A DNA stretch of 64,000 nucleotides from Canna indica (GCA_034359265.1 CP136890.1:42878501-42942500), one strand, 5' to 3'; positions 20,960-34,123 are shown, counted from the stretch's first letter. A program made the numbers and translations. The notes: generated by a model not told the origin, from the sequence alone.

Positions 20960-22845
20960 CAAATTGAGATAAATCTCAAGAAAAAAATAAATACAGAGAA
21001 TCTTGAGGCGGACCCGAGAAAGAGAATTCTAATTTATTTGATGACAAAAGATCCGACAGAAAGAGAACATACGGAAAGCATATTTGCTAAAAGGTCCAAC
21101 TCAAGCAATGCTCAAGAATTTTCCTTAAAGAGAAGTCTATGAAAAATTACAAAGATTTAATCCAATGTGGTATGATGAATTTGGTGCTTGGTTGGAATAC
21201 AGTGAAGAGAAATATGCGTGCTTTAGCTTATATTGCTATCTTTTCAATCTAGAATTTAGGAGTTCAAAATTTGGTCATGATGGCTTTGTTGGGACTGATT
21301 TTAAACAGTGGAACAAAAAGGATAGAATCAAACTTCATGTGAGAGATCCTAGCAGCATTCATAGAAAATGTTATGAAGCTGGGCAAGACTTGATGAGCGG
21401 CAAAAAGCACATTGACATTGCTCTTTCTAATATTTATGAACAGTCAAAAGTTGATTATCGTCTTCGGTTGAAAGCATATTTGATGTGTACAAGACATCTT
21501 CTGCGAAATGGACAATCTTTTTGAGGTCATGATGAGTCAGATAGCTCCAATCGACAAGGTTTATTCCTTGAAACTCTAAAGTTTGTTGTTGTGCTTAATA
21601 AAAAAAAAATTAATGTTGTTTTGAAGAATGCACTAGAGAATCATAAATTGACTGCACCATCAATTCAAAAAAATATTGCTCAAGTTTGTGCTGATTTAAT
21701 AGTAAAAGCAATTGTTGATGATGTTGGAGATGATAACTTTGCCTTACTTGTTGATGAAGCTCGTGATGTGTCAATTAAAGAGCAAATGACTGTCATGATA
21801 TGTTATGGGGACAAAAAAAGATCAGTTCTTGAGCATCTTATTCGAATTGTTCATGTTCAAGATACTACTGCAAGGTCACTGAAAGCAGCAATTAATCGTC
21901 TCTATTCTAAACTTGGTCTGAGTTTATCAAAATGTCGTGGTCAATGCTATGATGGTGCAAGCAAAATGTCTGGTAAATTTAATGGGCTTAAGAGCTTGAT
22001 TTTGGCAGATAATAAATTTGCATATCAATTACAATTGGTTCTTATAAAGGCTGTGAAAATCATAGAAAAGTTCAAGAATTATTTGACATGCTTCAGAAGA
22101 TGGCTACTGTTGTTGGAAGTTCTTGTAAGCGAAAAGATTCTCTTCAGAATAAACAATATAAGTTGATTGTCCAAGACATTGCTTCTGGTAAAACAACAAC
22201 CGGAAGAGGCCTGAATAAAGAAACAACAATGAAACGTCCGGGTGATACACGCTGGGGTTCTCATTATGCCACAGTTGCAAGTGGCATCTCAATGTTCTCC
22301 CCCCTTGTTTCTTTAATGAATGAAATTGAAGAGGACCCGGATAATACTTCAGCAAGAACTGAAGCTACCTATATTTCATATATGATGGATAGCTTTGAGT
22401 TCGGGTTCTTGTTGCATCTTATGCTTCTTATCTTGGGTATCAGTTTTGAGTTATCACAAGCATTACAAAGGAAAGATGAAGATCTTGCAAATGCATTTGC
22501 TTTCATTGGAGTAGAGAAGCGTCGATTGCAAGACGTAAGAGATAGTGCCTTTGATAGTTTGCTCTAAGAAACTATTGATTTTTGTAACAAACATGAAAAT
22601 GCGGTTGAATCACAAACAGACCTATTGTCCTAAAGGAAGATCAAGGAATAGAGTGGAATTACATACCTTCTCCAACTTTTTTACGGTCGAATTATTCAGT
22701 CAAGTCATAGATAGTCAGCTTCAAGAGTTGAATGACTGCTTTGATAACATCAATACAAGCTTGTTCAAGTGCTCGAGTTGTCTTGACCCGCGTGAGAAGT
22801 TTGTCTCCTTCATTACACATAAATTGGTTAACTTTGCTAATTTCT
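20960..22845 (+). pseudogene. hAT transposase, N-terminal and central part
   Basis: Segments in shifting frames: NLEADPRKRI (about 21000) and WYDEFGAWLEYSEEKYACFSLYCYLF (TTF-type zinc-finger region), then RSSKFGHDGFVGTDFKQWNKK. Next comes the DUF4371/catalytic part with LLVDEARDVSIKEQM and RGQCYDGASKMSGKFNGLK. The expected 'HCFAHQ' stretch near 22015-22040 is shortened. VVGSSCKRKDSL and RPGDTRWGSHY follow. Multiple stops and shifts. These enzymes cut and paste DNA in the nucleus; this one is dead. It is cut by G1 at 22845. Confidence 0.85.
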
Positions 22846-25118
22846 TGTAATGCCCAAAATCCTAAAAATAACATTTTATTCTTAAGCAGGGGATCATGGG
22901 CTCGAGTTAGCATGGGTTGGCGTAGAGCTGCGAAATTGAATTCAAGTAAGCTTCAAATATAAAAAAAAAATTAGAAAAAATCTATTTATTTTGTTTTTTT
23001 TATTTATCATACTAATATGATAGAGGATATTGAGACGAGTCTATAGGTTCAAGCGGAACTCAAATCGGAGTTAGAATGAATTAATTATAGAATTTAGAAG
23101 TCAGGTCGAATAAGTGAGAGCATTTTGGTAATTTGGGCTAACTAGGGCCCATAAATTACCCATTGGGGGCGCACAGCTACTGTTTAGCCGCACAGAGAGA
23201 GAGAGAGGAGGTGACACCAAGGAGGAGGAGGAACCGTCAAAGTCGGAATTTCGCGAGTTCGTCGGTGCCGATTGAAGGAGGATCTCTATCATCTTCTTCC
23301 TTCTTGTTTTTTCCAAAGAGGTGAGTGGATTAACCTTCTTTTTCTCTCTTTTTCATCAACCATGCTGCCACCCCTATGTCATGGGGTTTCGTCAATTTTT
23401 TTATATTCGATTTCGTCATATTGGTTTGAGAAATTGTATTGAGGGTTTTCCTATCGTCGTTGTGATTTTGTTGGATCTATTTTTGGGCGATTTGGCCGCC
23501 CCAACCCTTGCTGTGCCACCCTACTTTTCCTTCAATTTTTAATGATTTCTTTGGGGCTTCTTGATGATTGTTGAGGGTTCTTGGTTCTTGCTTTAAATCT
23601 TGAGGGAAGAAGGTGTTTTGGGGGGGATTTAGGGTATGCCCCCCCTTTAGGGTTCTTTAGAAACCCTAGGGTGCCCGGCCACTTAAAGGAAGGATTTTTA
23701 GGTTTTTTAGCATATTTCCACACTTAGGGATTTCACTTTAGGGTATGTTGAATTTATTCATAATTATATAAACATTGTATGAACCTATACCTCTGAATTA
23801 AGGACCCTAGGGATACCTAGAGACATTAGGATCCTAATTTCTCATTCGGAAGGGTCGACCGTAAGGACACCTATGGGGGCCGAACCTTCCTTGCCCTTAG
23901 GGCACTCGGGTGAGGGAGGTAGGCCGACCCTAGGGTACTCGGCTAGGGTCACCAAGCCGGGCTAAAATTGCATAGGATTGTTGGGTGGTGATTCCCTATT
24001 TTATGGCTTATTATATATGCTTTTTGTTCTATTTTCCTACGCTATTGGATTTGTTGTACCTTTTATTTATGAGTTCTACATTCCATGTTATATTCTTATA
24101 TACATGTGTGGTTGTGATTTATGACTTGAGGAGGTGGAGGTGGAGGTATGTCCTTAACCTAGCTTGTTATATAATGATAGCGCATCTTATGCTTATTCTT
24201 ATAACTGCGTGTGTGATGTTTCTTGTGCATTTCCTGGTGGCCTCGCTGGTGAGGGGAGGGTATTCCCTAATGCGACAATATTGGCCTTATTTTGAAAGTT
24301 CTGATGGTGAGGGAAAATCATACCCCAAAGAGACAGTCCGTAGACCCGACCGGTGAAGGGAACGTATGCCCCAAAGACACGGTTTGGAAGAGCCAGTGCC
24401 GGTGAGGGGAGTGCATGCTCCAAAGAGATGGCATTGAGCTGGGTGGTAGTTTGGAGTCCACACCGTCTACCTACCCTATGTGGCTTGAGGGGCCGATGGG
24501 TTTAGAGATCATTCATGTGGATGTGACATTGCATTATGATGTTTTATCTGTGATGGATGTGGTTGTCATGCGTAGAGTAGTAGATATGCTTATTATGTTA
24601 TGATGCAATTTACTGCTTTTTATTATGCTTCCTTATTGCATGATGATGATGTTGAGGAATCGAGGACTGATCTACTCACTAAGTCTAAGTTGGACTTACC
24701 CCTCATTTGTGTTGTTTTACAGCACCTGTGTTAGATTAGAGAGGTACTGGGGTGCAGTAGCGTGGCTGGTGGTACCAGGGTAGCGGGTCTTGTGACATGT
24801 CGTGGTCGAGGGGGATACCTGAGTGTTTTCTCTTTTCTTTGAGTTAATGAATCATTTAGAATTAGGTCGATGTGGTCGAGGGGGATACTTGAGTCTTCTC
24901 TCTTTTCTTTTAGGCATCTTGGTTATTTGTAAAACTTTCTTTAATAACTTGAACATTTTATGTTATTTGAGTCTATAGTTTGGTTGAAATTGAGTTTATT
25001 TATTCTCTTTGAAATATTATGGTTTGTTTAGGTTATTTCTATATTGTAGTTTGAGTTGGGTAAGACTTCGGGGTACGTGGCATACCCTGGCCAGTCATAC
25101 CGGATTTGGGGTGTGACA
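22846..25118 (+). repeat. G1 5' LTR
   Basis: Has a TATA-like ATAAATTA (23151), a GA-repeat leader, donor-like AGAG|GTGAGTGG (23321), a GGGG/CCCC hairpin repeat block (about 24235-24425), an acceptor-like TTTTACAG (24715-24722) and the end GGTGTGACA. Confidence 0.9.
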
Positions 25119-25121
25119 ATG

Positions 25122-25133
25122 TGATATTAGAGC
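25122..25133 (+). promoter_or_regulatory. G1 primer-binding site
   Basis: TGATATTAGAGC, two transitions from the tRNA-Met-complementary TGGTATCAGAGC, three bases after the LTR end. Confidence 0.75.
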
Positions 25134-25310
25134 GGGTACGATAATAGGATAGTGGGTATCGTAAAGGGGCATTGCTAGCGTGTTCACATATGGTATGTCC
25201 TAGTCACGAGATCGACAGCTGAACCTGTACACCGGTGGTGGTACGTATTTTTGATTAAGTTGTTTGTTCATATATTAAATTGTGTAGTACTTGCTTTTGT
25301 ATTAATAGAA

Positions 25311-25959
25311 ATGGAGGCACATGATGATGCCGTGATGAGTGGAAGCGGAAGTAACTCCGCTGGCAAACGAGGCTGAGGCCTGAGTCGCGACCGAGGCACA
25401 GACCATGCTAACAGCCAGATGGCTCATGAGGAGGTAGTGCGAGATCCCAGAGTTGTACTGCTAGAGACCCAAGTGACGGAGCTGACCGAGGAGCTTCGCA
25501 GAGAATGGGATGAATTCCGTAGAGAACAAGAGGAGTTTCATAGGGAGCGAGAGGAGCTTCGTAAGGAGCGGGAGCTAGCGCAGCAGTGGATCCCACTTGT
25601 ACCACCAGCCGCACTCACAGTGACCGAGCTGGTTGAGCCGTTTGGTCTGGATACGGGTAGGAGGATCGGCGAGAGCCGGTGGTACGCAGCTCATTGTACA
25701 TGGACTTTGTAAAGCTGAAGCCGCCAGTATTCACAGGCACAGATCAGGTAGTGGAGGTGACGGCATTCCTAAATGATTGTACAGAGTTATGATCAGTCTT
25801 GGAGTGTTTCTCTGAGGCGATAGCGCACATAGTTTAGATGTAACTTAGGGGCCCAGCGAAAGAGTGGCACTAATCATGGAGAGCATTTAAGGGGACTCAT
25901 GTATCAGCCCCTACGTGGGGAGAATTCCAGACTACTTTCATTGAAAAGTACCTACCCAG
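25311..25959 (+). pseudogene. G1 gag, 5' part
   Basis: ATG at 25311 (MEAHDDAVMSGSGS). A charged coiled-coil-like run, EELRREWDEFRREQEEF, lies at about 25490-25560. A gypsy Gag core (FTGTD, LRGPAKEWH, EFQTTFIEKYLP) follows in other frames. Stops are frequent. It is interrupted by C5 after EKYLP. Confidence 0.75.
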
Positions 25960-27431
25960 TGTTGGCTTTAGGTTTTCAACCTTGGTCTTAATCTCGATTT
26001 TGATGATAACAAACATGGAACTAATATTTCACTAAGAAATCTTTCAGGTTCCATATCAGTTAGCGTTCGATGTCCTCGATCGGATAAATCGGAGAAATCA
26101 ATAAATCGGAAGGACATTGATCTTCACGCTCGGGTTCATCGTGGAACATCTCAAAGTTCGACGTGTGCACCAAAGTCGTATTGGACGAGTCCAAAGATCA
26201 CATGGAAAGCTCTCCAAGCTGATGCTCGTTGAAAAGCCGAAACCCGGAAATGAAGCGCACAAGAAAAAGGGCTAAAAAATAATATCAACCTATGTTCGGA
26301 CGATCGAAGAGTGTAAAAAAAATGGCAGCAACATTTTGATCGATCGGTCGGTCGATCGAACAGTGCTAAAAAGCAGCAGAAGCTACTTCGCTCGATCGGG
26401 CGATCGACTGATCGAAGCCCAAAATGGGCAGTAGCTCTGTCGGTCGACCAATCGCTAAAGACGCGACCTGCGTCGGTCGACCGATGGGTTGACCGGATTG
26501 AGGATCGCAGGTTTTGTGTCTGGCGGTCGACCCGTCGGTCGACCGCACACACAGAGGAAGGCAGCGGTCGTTCGAGCGATCGATCGGTCAGTCGACCGAC
26601 CAATCGACCGAGCGTCTGCAATGGATAGTTTTCTATCCGTTGAGCTGTCGTTTCCTTGAGAGGCTATAAATATCATTCATCTAACCTCTCTAAACCCTCT
26701 CCTTGATTCTTACAGACTTTATTGAGCACTCAAAAGGGAGAATTGAGCCTTCTAGAGATTGAATCGCGGCGCCCTAATCTTCCATCAAAATCCGCTTCAA
26801 GCGCACTCTTTCTCAACTCGGGATCTGATTCGAGTCTATCTCCTTGGCGAGTTGAAGGCGTGAAAAGAGCATTGATTTTTGGTTACATTCTAAGCTCTTT
26901 TTCATTGTAATTTTAACTGTTACTTTTCTTGGATTTGAGATTGCACAAAGACCGAGTGTTAGGTCTTGTTGTGTGAAGTGGTATCCTCAGTGTAGAAGGA
27001 GTAAAGCCACTTGTGTAAACGTAGTTTTACTATGATTAAGTAAGTTGTCCCTTAGGGTTGAGGTGGAAGAGTGCTCTCGGTAAGAAGGCGGAGACTTCCG
27101 GGTGTGAAAGTGCATTAGGTCGAGAGTGCGACTCTTCGAGTCAAAAGTCCTCATTGTAAGGGAAACAAGCATTAATCTAGTAAACCTAGTTTGGAAATCC
27201 TAAGCGGGGTATTTAGGTAGTGGAGTAGGCATTGGGGCCGAACCACTAAAAATTTGTGTGTTTGTATTGATACTCTATTTTGTGCTTAATTATTTTATCT
27301 TGCTTCGGCATCTAATCATCGAATTACAAATTGCCTAAACAATCTAAGTAAACGACTAAAATTGGATTTAGGCAAATTGATTTAGAAAATACACTATTAA
27401 CCCTCCCTCTAGTGTTACCATTTCGCCTACA
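25960..27431 (+). mobile_element. Solo LTR C5 (C family) inside G1 gag
   Basis: TGTTGGCTTTAGG to TTTCGCCTACA, 1472 bp, flanked by CCCAG (25955-25959) and CCCAA (27432-27436). Removing it restores the Gag reading YLP-KNVRERRAREFDC. The palindrome block is at 26335-26620. Target duplications one mismatch apart fit an old insertion. Confidence 0.85.
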
Positions 27432-28605
27432 CCCAAAAATGTCCGCGAAAGGCGGGCTAGGGAGTTTGACTGCTCGCTAGATGGGCACCATGACGGTGTT
27501 GGAGTTTGAGATCGAGACCACTTGATTGTCCCATTACCACCCATCCATGGCGATGACTGAGATAGACCGGGTGAGGCAGTTCATGGAGGGTCTAAGGGTA
27601 CATATTGGTAGACTGATACACTATACCGACGACACTACCTTTGTTCAGGTGGTGGAAGAGGCGATGCAGAAGGAAGCCATGGTACCTACTGACCGATAGG
27701 ATGCACCAGCAACGTACATAGACAAGACCACTGACGGCTACTAAGAGTACCATGGTACTAGGAGGGTAGAGAGGCGAGGTGCCAGAGTGTGGGCAGTGCG
27801 GGAGGAGGCACGGAGGAGCTTGCTACGATCCGAGTACCTTTTTTGGGTGTGGCCAACTAGGCCACATCAAGAGGGACTGCCCTACAGGCGGTCAAGCAAC
27901 AATACCACCAAGAGGGAGAGCTCCTATGTCGACAGCTTCAGTGGCACAGCAGACTCAGACTTAGGGGATGGGGCAGCAGCGAACGGCGGGTCCAGGGAGG
28001 CCACCTGCTCGCGTCTTTGCATTGACTCCTAAGGGCGCGGAGGCGTCGAATGTAGTGGTGACAGGTATCATTTCAGTTAGTACGTTACCTGCTTATGCAC
28101 TATTTGATCCAAGTGCTACACATTCATTCCTATCTGAGTTGCTGATATCGAGGTTGGAAAAGGACAAAAGTTGGTTAGTTGAACCATTAGCAGTGTCTAC
28201 ACCTACAGGCAGTACTGTTGTCGCTAGGACGTTCTTCAGGGACTGCGATATCTCCATAGGTGGGCACGATCTGAAAGCGGAGCTGATGTTATTACCAACC
28301 CTAGAGTTGGATGTAACTCTGGGCATGGACTGGCTATCAGCCCATTATGCGTTACTCAATTGCAGGACAAAGGTGGTCACATTTTGCAAGCTAGGAATAT
28401 CACTCTTTACCTTTCAGCTCGATGGGAGACGGGACTCTATCATGGTGATATGTGCTCTCCAGGCTCGTAAGTTGGTGGTGGGTGGCTGTCAGTCCTTCTT
28501 GGCTTTTGTTTTTGTATATGTTACCGGTGAGGGCTCGGCCAACAGTATAGAGAGTACACCAGTTGTCATGGACATCCCATTCCTGAGGAGTTTTCGGGAC
28601 TACTA
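27432..28605 (+). pseudogene. G1 gag 3' part and aspartic protease
   Basis: RVRQFMEGLRVHIGRL (Gag) is followed by a zinc-finger region with CGQCGRRHGGAC and a CCHC knuckle CGQLGHIKRDC (27840-27880). The protease region follows (YALFDPSATHSFLSELL, where D-P-S replaces D-S/T-G, a likely inactivating change; then LELDVTLGMDWL). Frames are broken near 27700 and 27960. Confidence 0.8.
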
Positions 28606-28659
28606 GCGGTGCGGGAGACCAAGTTCTATTTTGATCAGCAGCCGAGGGTGAAGCCTATA

Positions 28660-29860
28660 TCGATTCCCTCATACTGAATGACACCCGCCGAGTTGAGGGA
28701 GCTTAAAGTACAATTGCAGGAGCTATTAGACATTGGGTTCATTTGCCCAAGTGTCTCACCCTGGGGAGCGCCGGTGTTGTTCGTGAAAAAGAAAGATGGA
28801 TCCAGCGAATGTGCATTGATTACCGATAGCTCAATAAGGTGATGATCAAGAATCGATACCCGCTTCCCAAGATTGATGACTTATTCGATCAGTTGCAGGG
28901 GGCTTTGTGGTTCTCAAAGATTGATCTGAGGTCAAGGTATCACCAGTTGAGGATCATGGATCAAGATATTCAGAAGACTGCTTTCAGGATGCGGTATGGA
29001 CATTATGAGTTCCTGGTCATGTCCTTTGGACTTACCAACGCCCCGGCAGCCTTTATGGAGCTGATGAACTGGGTGTTGAAGGATTTTTTGGACAGATTCG
29101 TCATAGTATTCATTGATGACATTCTGGTATATACTAGGAGCGAGGAGGAGCACAGGGAACACTTGAGGGTAGTTCTAGAGACCCTTAGACAGCACCAGCT
29201 CTTTGCAAAGTTTTGAAAGTGAGAGTTCTGGTTGACCAGTGTGGGATTCCTAGGGCATATTATATCCCGGGATGGTGTAAAAGTCAACCCTGCAAAGATT
29301 GAGGCAGTTCGGAATTGGGAGAGGCCGACCAACATGATCGAGATCTGCAGCTTCTTGAGGTTGGCTGGTTACTATAGAAAGTTTGTGGAGAATTTTTCCA
29401 AGATTGCCGCCCCGCTCACACGCCTAACTCAAAAGAAAGTAAAGTGTATCTGGAATGACAAATGCGAGGAGAGCTATCAGAAGCTCAAGGACTGTTTGAC
29501 TATCGCTCCTGTACTGACATTATCGTCGGGATTGGGAGGATTTGCAATTTATTGTGATGCTTCTGGGGTCGGATTGGGGTGCATTTTGATGCAGCATGAC
29601 AGGGTGATCGCATACGCATCCAGACAGTTGAAAACTCATGAGAAGAATTATAGTCTTTGCTTTGAAGTTGTGGCGTCACTACTTATATGGGGAGGCATGT
29701 GACATATTCACATATCACAAGAGCCTTCAATACCTGCTTTCACATAAGGATCTGAACTTGAGGTGGTAGAGATGGCTTGAGCTGTTGAAAGATTATGAAT
29801 GCATTATTCAGTACCACCCAGGAAAGTTAAATGTAGTAGCGAATGCTTTGAGCAGGAAGT
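28660..29860 (+). pseudogene. G1 reverse transcriptase and RNase H
   Basis: [21 protein letters not shown], then [34 protein letters not shown] and the catalytic FIDDILVYT (about 29110). The connection is RFVEN-type [20 protein letters not shown]; RNase H follows with [18 protein letters not shown] and a tail DYECIIQYHPGKLNVVANALSRK. Stops at about 28830, 29214, 29700 and 29768. Confidence 0.85.
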
Positions 29861-30119
29861 CGATGGGTAGCTTAGCCCACTTGGCCGTGGGTAGGAGATC
29901 CCTGGCTAGAGAGCTGGCTGTGAGCTTGGGTCTATCTTGTCTGATTCGGGTGGATTGGTGGCACACATGCGTGTACAGTCCACTTTGGTTGATATGCTAC
30001 GAATGGCTCAGGATGAGGATGCTTCTGATCCCTAACAAAGGATCTAGCTGTGCAAGGTGATGCAAAGGGTTTTAGGGTGGACTCCGAGGGGATTCTCAAA
30101 TACAGAGACTGAATTGTGG

Positions 30120-31450
30120 TACCAGACATGACAAAGGTCCGTAGGCGGGTACTAGAGGTGGCCCATTGCTCCTCTTACACTATGCATCTGGGGGCCACCA
30201 AGATGTATCGAGATCTGAGGCAACACTACTGGTGGAAAGGGATGAAATGAGAGGTGGCAGAGTTCATATCTAAATATTTGGTCTGCCAGCAGGTAAAGGC
30301 CGAACACTTGAGACCCGCATGATTGTTGCAAAATCTTGAGTTGCCAGAATGGAAATGAGAGAAAATTACATGGACTTTGTAACTGGATTACCGAGGTCAG
30401 AGAAAGGAAATGACTCTATTTGGGTAGTGTTAGATCGCTTGACCAAATTGGCACAATTCATTCCGGTGAAGACCACTTTCTTTGCTGAGCATTATGCACG
30501 ATTGTTTCTTGACCGTATTATGGCTTACCATGGGATCCCAGTGATGATCATATCCGATCGAGGCATAGAGTTCACTGCTCAGTTCTAACAGTCATTTCCG
30601 GAGGCTTTAGGTATGCAAGTGTTGTTCAATACCGCTTTTCATCCTCAGACGGTCGGGCAGTCAGAGAGGACCATCCAAACACTTGAGGACATGCGTGATG
30701 GACATGGAGGGTAGTTGGGAGAGGCACTTACCTTTGGTAGAGTTTGCCTATAATAATAGCCACCATAGCAGTATTGACGTGACCCTATTTGAGGCTTTGT
30801 ATGGGTGCAGGTGCAGGTCATCGGTAGACTGGTTTGAGGTCGATAAGTCCTAGATGCTGGGCCTAGACTTGGTTCATGACGCTGTTGAGAAAGCAAAGCT
30901 GGTCAAGGAACAACTTCTAGCAACTCAGAGTCGTTAGAAGATGTATGCTGATGGTAAAGCCCGCGACGTGGAGTTTCAGGAAGGGGATTTGATTTTCTTG
31001 AAGATGTCCCCTGTGAAGGGGGTTGTGCGCTTTGGAAGAATGGGAAAGTTGAACCCCAGATTCATCGAGCCCTTCCCTATCTTGCGGTGTAGAGGAGCGG
31101 TTGCTTATGAGTTGGCTCTACCGCCTAGCATGGACCGGGTGCATCCTATTTTCCATGTATCCATGCTTAAGCAGTATGTTCGGGATGAGTCCCATATTAT
31201 AGATGTAGCTGCAATGGAGGTCGATCCGGCCATTTCTTATGAGAAGCGGTCTATAGAGATCCTAGACAAGTAGGTGAGGAGGATGAGGTCCAAAGAGGTC
31301 CCCTTGGTGAAAGTTCATTGGGAGCATCACTCAGAGCAGGAGGCCATTTGGGAGGTCGAGCAGGATATGAGAGAGAAGTACTCGTACCTTTTTGATGCCG
31401 AGGTGAGCTTCTCTTCTTCATTTCAAAATTCAAGGACGAATTTCCTTTAA
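30120..31450 (+). pseudogene. G1 integrase and chromovirus-type C-terminus
   Basis: An HHCC-like part (AHCSSYTMHLGATKM) precedes the core: MDFVTGLPRSEKGNDSIWVVLDRLTK (first D), IISDRGIEFTAQF (second D) and ESE-type [13 protein letters not shown] near 30655. Then FKMSPVKGVVRFGRMGKLNPRFIEPF (GPY/F-like) and VHPIFHVSMLKQY. The last segment, PLVKVHWEHHSEQEAIWE, is the divergent chromodomain-like tail. It ends TAA at 31450, next to the polypurine tract. Confidence 0.85.
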
Positions 31451-31463
31451 GGGGGGAGCAAAT
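31448..31463 (+). promoter_or_regulatory. G1 polypurine tract
   Basis: AAGGGGGGAGCAAAT immediately before the 3' LTR. Confidence 0.75.
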
Positions 31464-31816
31464 TGTAATGCCCAAAATCCAAAAAAATAATATTTTATTC
31501 TGAAGCATGGGACCGTGGGCTCGACTTAGCGTAGGTTGGCGTAGAACTGCAGAATTGAATTCGGGTAAACTTTAAATATACAAAAAAATTAGAAAAAATC
31601 TATTTATTTTGTTTATGTGATTTAGCATGCTAATATGATAGAGGGTCTCGAGACGAGTCTATAGGTTCAAGCGGAACTCGAATTGGAGTTAGAATGAATT
31701 TATTATGGAATTTAGAAGTCGGGTCGAATAAGTGAGGGCATTTTGATAATTTGGGCTAACTAGGGCCCATAAATTATCCATTGGGGGCGCATAACTACTG
31801 TTTAGCCGCACGCCAC

Positions 31817-31861
<45 letters not shown>

Positions 31862-33720
31862 GAGGAGGAGGAGGAGGAGGAGCCGTCGGAGTCGGAATTT
31901 CGCGAGTTCGTCGGTGCCGATTGAAGGAGGATCCCTATCGTCTTCTTCCTTCTAGTTTTCTCCAAAGAAGTGAGTGGATTAGCCTTCTTTTTTCCTCTTT
32001 TTCATCAGCCATGCTGCTACCCCTATGTCATGGGGTTTCGTCAATTTTTTTATATTTGATTTCGTCGTAATGGATTGAGAATTCGTATCGAGGGTTTTCC
32101 TATCGTCGTTGTGATTTCGTCGGATATATTTTTGGGCAATTTGGCCACCCCTACCCTTGCTGTGCCACCCCACTTTTCGTTCAATTCTTGATGATTTCTT
32201 TGGGGTTTCTGGATGATTGTTGAGGGTTCTTGGTGCTTGCTTGAAATCTTGAGGGAAGAAGGTGTTTTAGGGTGGATTTAGGGTATGCCGCCCCCCTTTA
32301 GGGTTCTTTAGGAACCCTAGGGTGGCCGGCCACCTAAAGGAATGATTTTTAGATTTTTTAGCATATTTCCACGCCTAGGGATTTCACTTTAGGGTATGTT
32401 GAATTTATTCTTAATTATATAAACATTGTATGAACCTATACCTCGGAATTAAGGACCCTAGGGATACCTAGAGACATTAGGACCCTAATTTGTCATTCGG
32501 AAGGGTCGACCCTAAGGACACCTAAGGGGCCCGAACCTTCCTTGCCGACCCAAGGGTACTCGGCTAGGGTCACTAAGGGCGGGTTAAAATTGCATAGGAT
32601 TGTTCGGTGGTGATTCCCTGTTTTAGGGCTTATTATATATGCTTTTCGTTCTCTTTTCCCTACGATATTGGATGTATTTTACCTTTTATTTATGAGTTGT
32701 ACATTCCGTGTTATATTCTTATATACATGCGTGGTTGTGATTTATGACTTGAGGAGGTGGAGGTTGAGGTATGTCCTTAACCTAGCTTGTTATATACTAA
32801 TAGCACATCTTATGCTTATTTTTATAACTGTGTGTGATGTTCTTGTGCATTTTCCAGTAGCCTAGCTGGTGAGGGGAGGGTATGCCCCAAAGAGACATCG
32901 TTGGCCTTATTTCGGAAGTTCGGCTGGTCAGGGGAGATAATACCCCAAAGTGACAGTCCGGAGACCCGACCGGTGAGAGGAACGTATACCCCAAAGAGAT
33001 TGTTCGGAAGAGCTAGTGCCGATGAGGGGAGTGCATGCCCCAAAGAGACGGCATTGAGCTGGTTGATAGTTCGGAGGCCACACCGTCTACCTACACTACA
33101 TGGCTTGAGGGGCCTACGGGTCCGGAGATCATTCTTATGGATGTGACATTGCATTATGATGTTTTATATGTGATGGATGTGGTTATCATGCGTAGAGTAG
33201 TAGTTATGCTTATTATGCTATGATGCAATTTACGGCTTTTTATTATGCTTCCTTATTGCATGATGATGATGTGGAGGAATCCAGGACTGATCTACTCACT
33301 AAGTCCTAGCTGAACTTACCCTTCATTTATGTTATTTTACAACACCTGAGTTAGATCAGAGAGGTATCTGGGTGCAGTTGCGTGACTGGTGGCGGTAGGA
33401 CAGCGAGTCTCGTGACATGTCATAGTCAAGGGTGATACCTGAGTGTTTTCTCTTTTCTTTGAGTTAATGAGTCATGTAGACTTGGATCGGTGTTTCCACA
33501 TTTTATTTCTTTTAGGAGTCTTGGTTATTTGTAAAACTTTCTTTAATAACTTGAACACTTTATGTTATTTGAGTCTATAGTTTGGTTGGAATTGAGTTTA
33601 TTTATTCTCTTTGAAATATTATGGTCTGTTCAGGTTATTTCTATATTGTGGTTTGAGTTGGGTTAGGCTTCGGGGTACGTGGTGTACCCTGGCCGGTCAC
33701 ACCAGATTTGGGGTGTAACA
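31464..33720 (+). repeat. G1 3' LTR
   Basis: Pairs with 22846-25118. It contains an expanded GA run (31819-31860) followed by GAG repeats to 31880, a donor-like GAA|GTGAGTGG (31970) and a GGGG/CCCC hairpin repeat block (32868-33062). The acceptor-like site here reads TTTTACAA, so the AG has been lost in this copy. Confidence 0.9.
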
Positions 33721-34123
33721 TTTCTATCCTTTGGAGTTTGATGAGTATGTGGATCTCCCTTTCCTTTCTTCAAGTCTTTGTAATTTTATTATTGATGTAA
33801 GAAGTTATGATGATTTTGCTAATCTACAAGGAATCAGCGAACTTGTTCGGAAGATGGTTCAGAAGAAAAAAGATATTGCTTATCCAAATATTTACTTATT
33901 GATTAATTTGGCATTAATTTTACCGGTTGCAACTGCAAGTGTTGAGGGAGTGTTATCATCAATGAAATTTATGAAGGATAAACTCCTCAACCAGATGAGT
34001 GATGATTGGCTTAATTCTTGTTTGATGACTTACATTGAGTATGATGTATTTGACAAAGTAGAAGATGAAGCTATTATGCAATATTTTCAAGAAATGAAGC
34101 CTCGAAGAATGACTTTGTACTAG
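33721..34123 (+). pseudogene. hAT transposase, C-terminal dimerisation part
   Basis: Open frame of about 130 codons continuing from 22845. The hAT dimerisation domain is recognisable: YLLINLALILPVATASVEGVLSSMK, then DDWLNSCLMTYIEYDVF. It ends TAG after RRMTLY. It lacks the charged residue usual in SVERSFS and is separated from the rest by 10.9 kb. Confidence 0.85.

Larger units (their letters stand above)
22846..33720 (+). mobile_element. Complete Ty3/gypsy chromovirus-like element G1
   Basis: Flanked by TTTCT on both sides (22841-22845, 33721-33725) within hAT coding sequence. LTRs 22846-25118 and 31464-33720 (2273 and 2257 bp) run TGTAATGCCC to GTGTRACA; visual comparison suggests about 90% identity, so it is old. 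Order: primer site, gag, protease, RT, RNase H, integrase, C-terminal KVHWEHHSEQEAIWE tail, polypurine tract. Integrase after RT and this tail fit the Tekay/Del-like chromoviruses. It carries C5 inside gag. Many stops, so non-autonomous. Confidence 0.9.

Noticed and set aside
25408..25614. Minus-strand Pro/Ala-rich frame
   Set aside because: Antisense shadow of the charged coiled-coil segment of G1 gag.
26151..26676. Arg/Ser/Asp-rich frames up to 156 codons on the minus strand
   Set aside because: They are translations of the TCGACC palindrome block in solo LTR C5; the same frames appear in every C LTR and have no protein character.
31819..31880. GA and GAG microsatellite as a regulatory GAGA element
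   Set aside because: It is an expanded simple repeat in the G1 3' LTR leader; the 5' LTR has a much shorter run, so it is most simply slippage.
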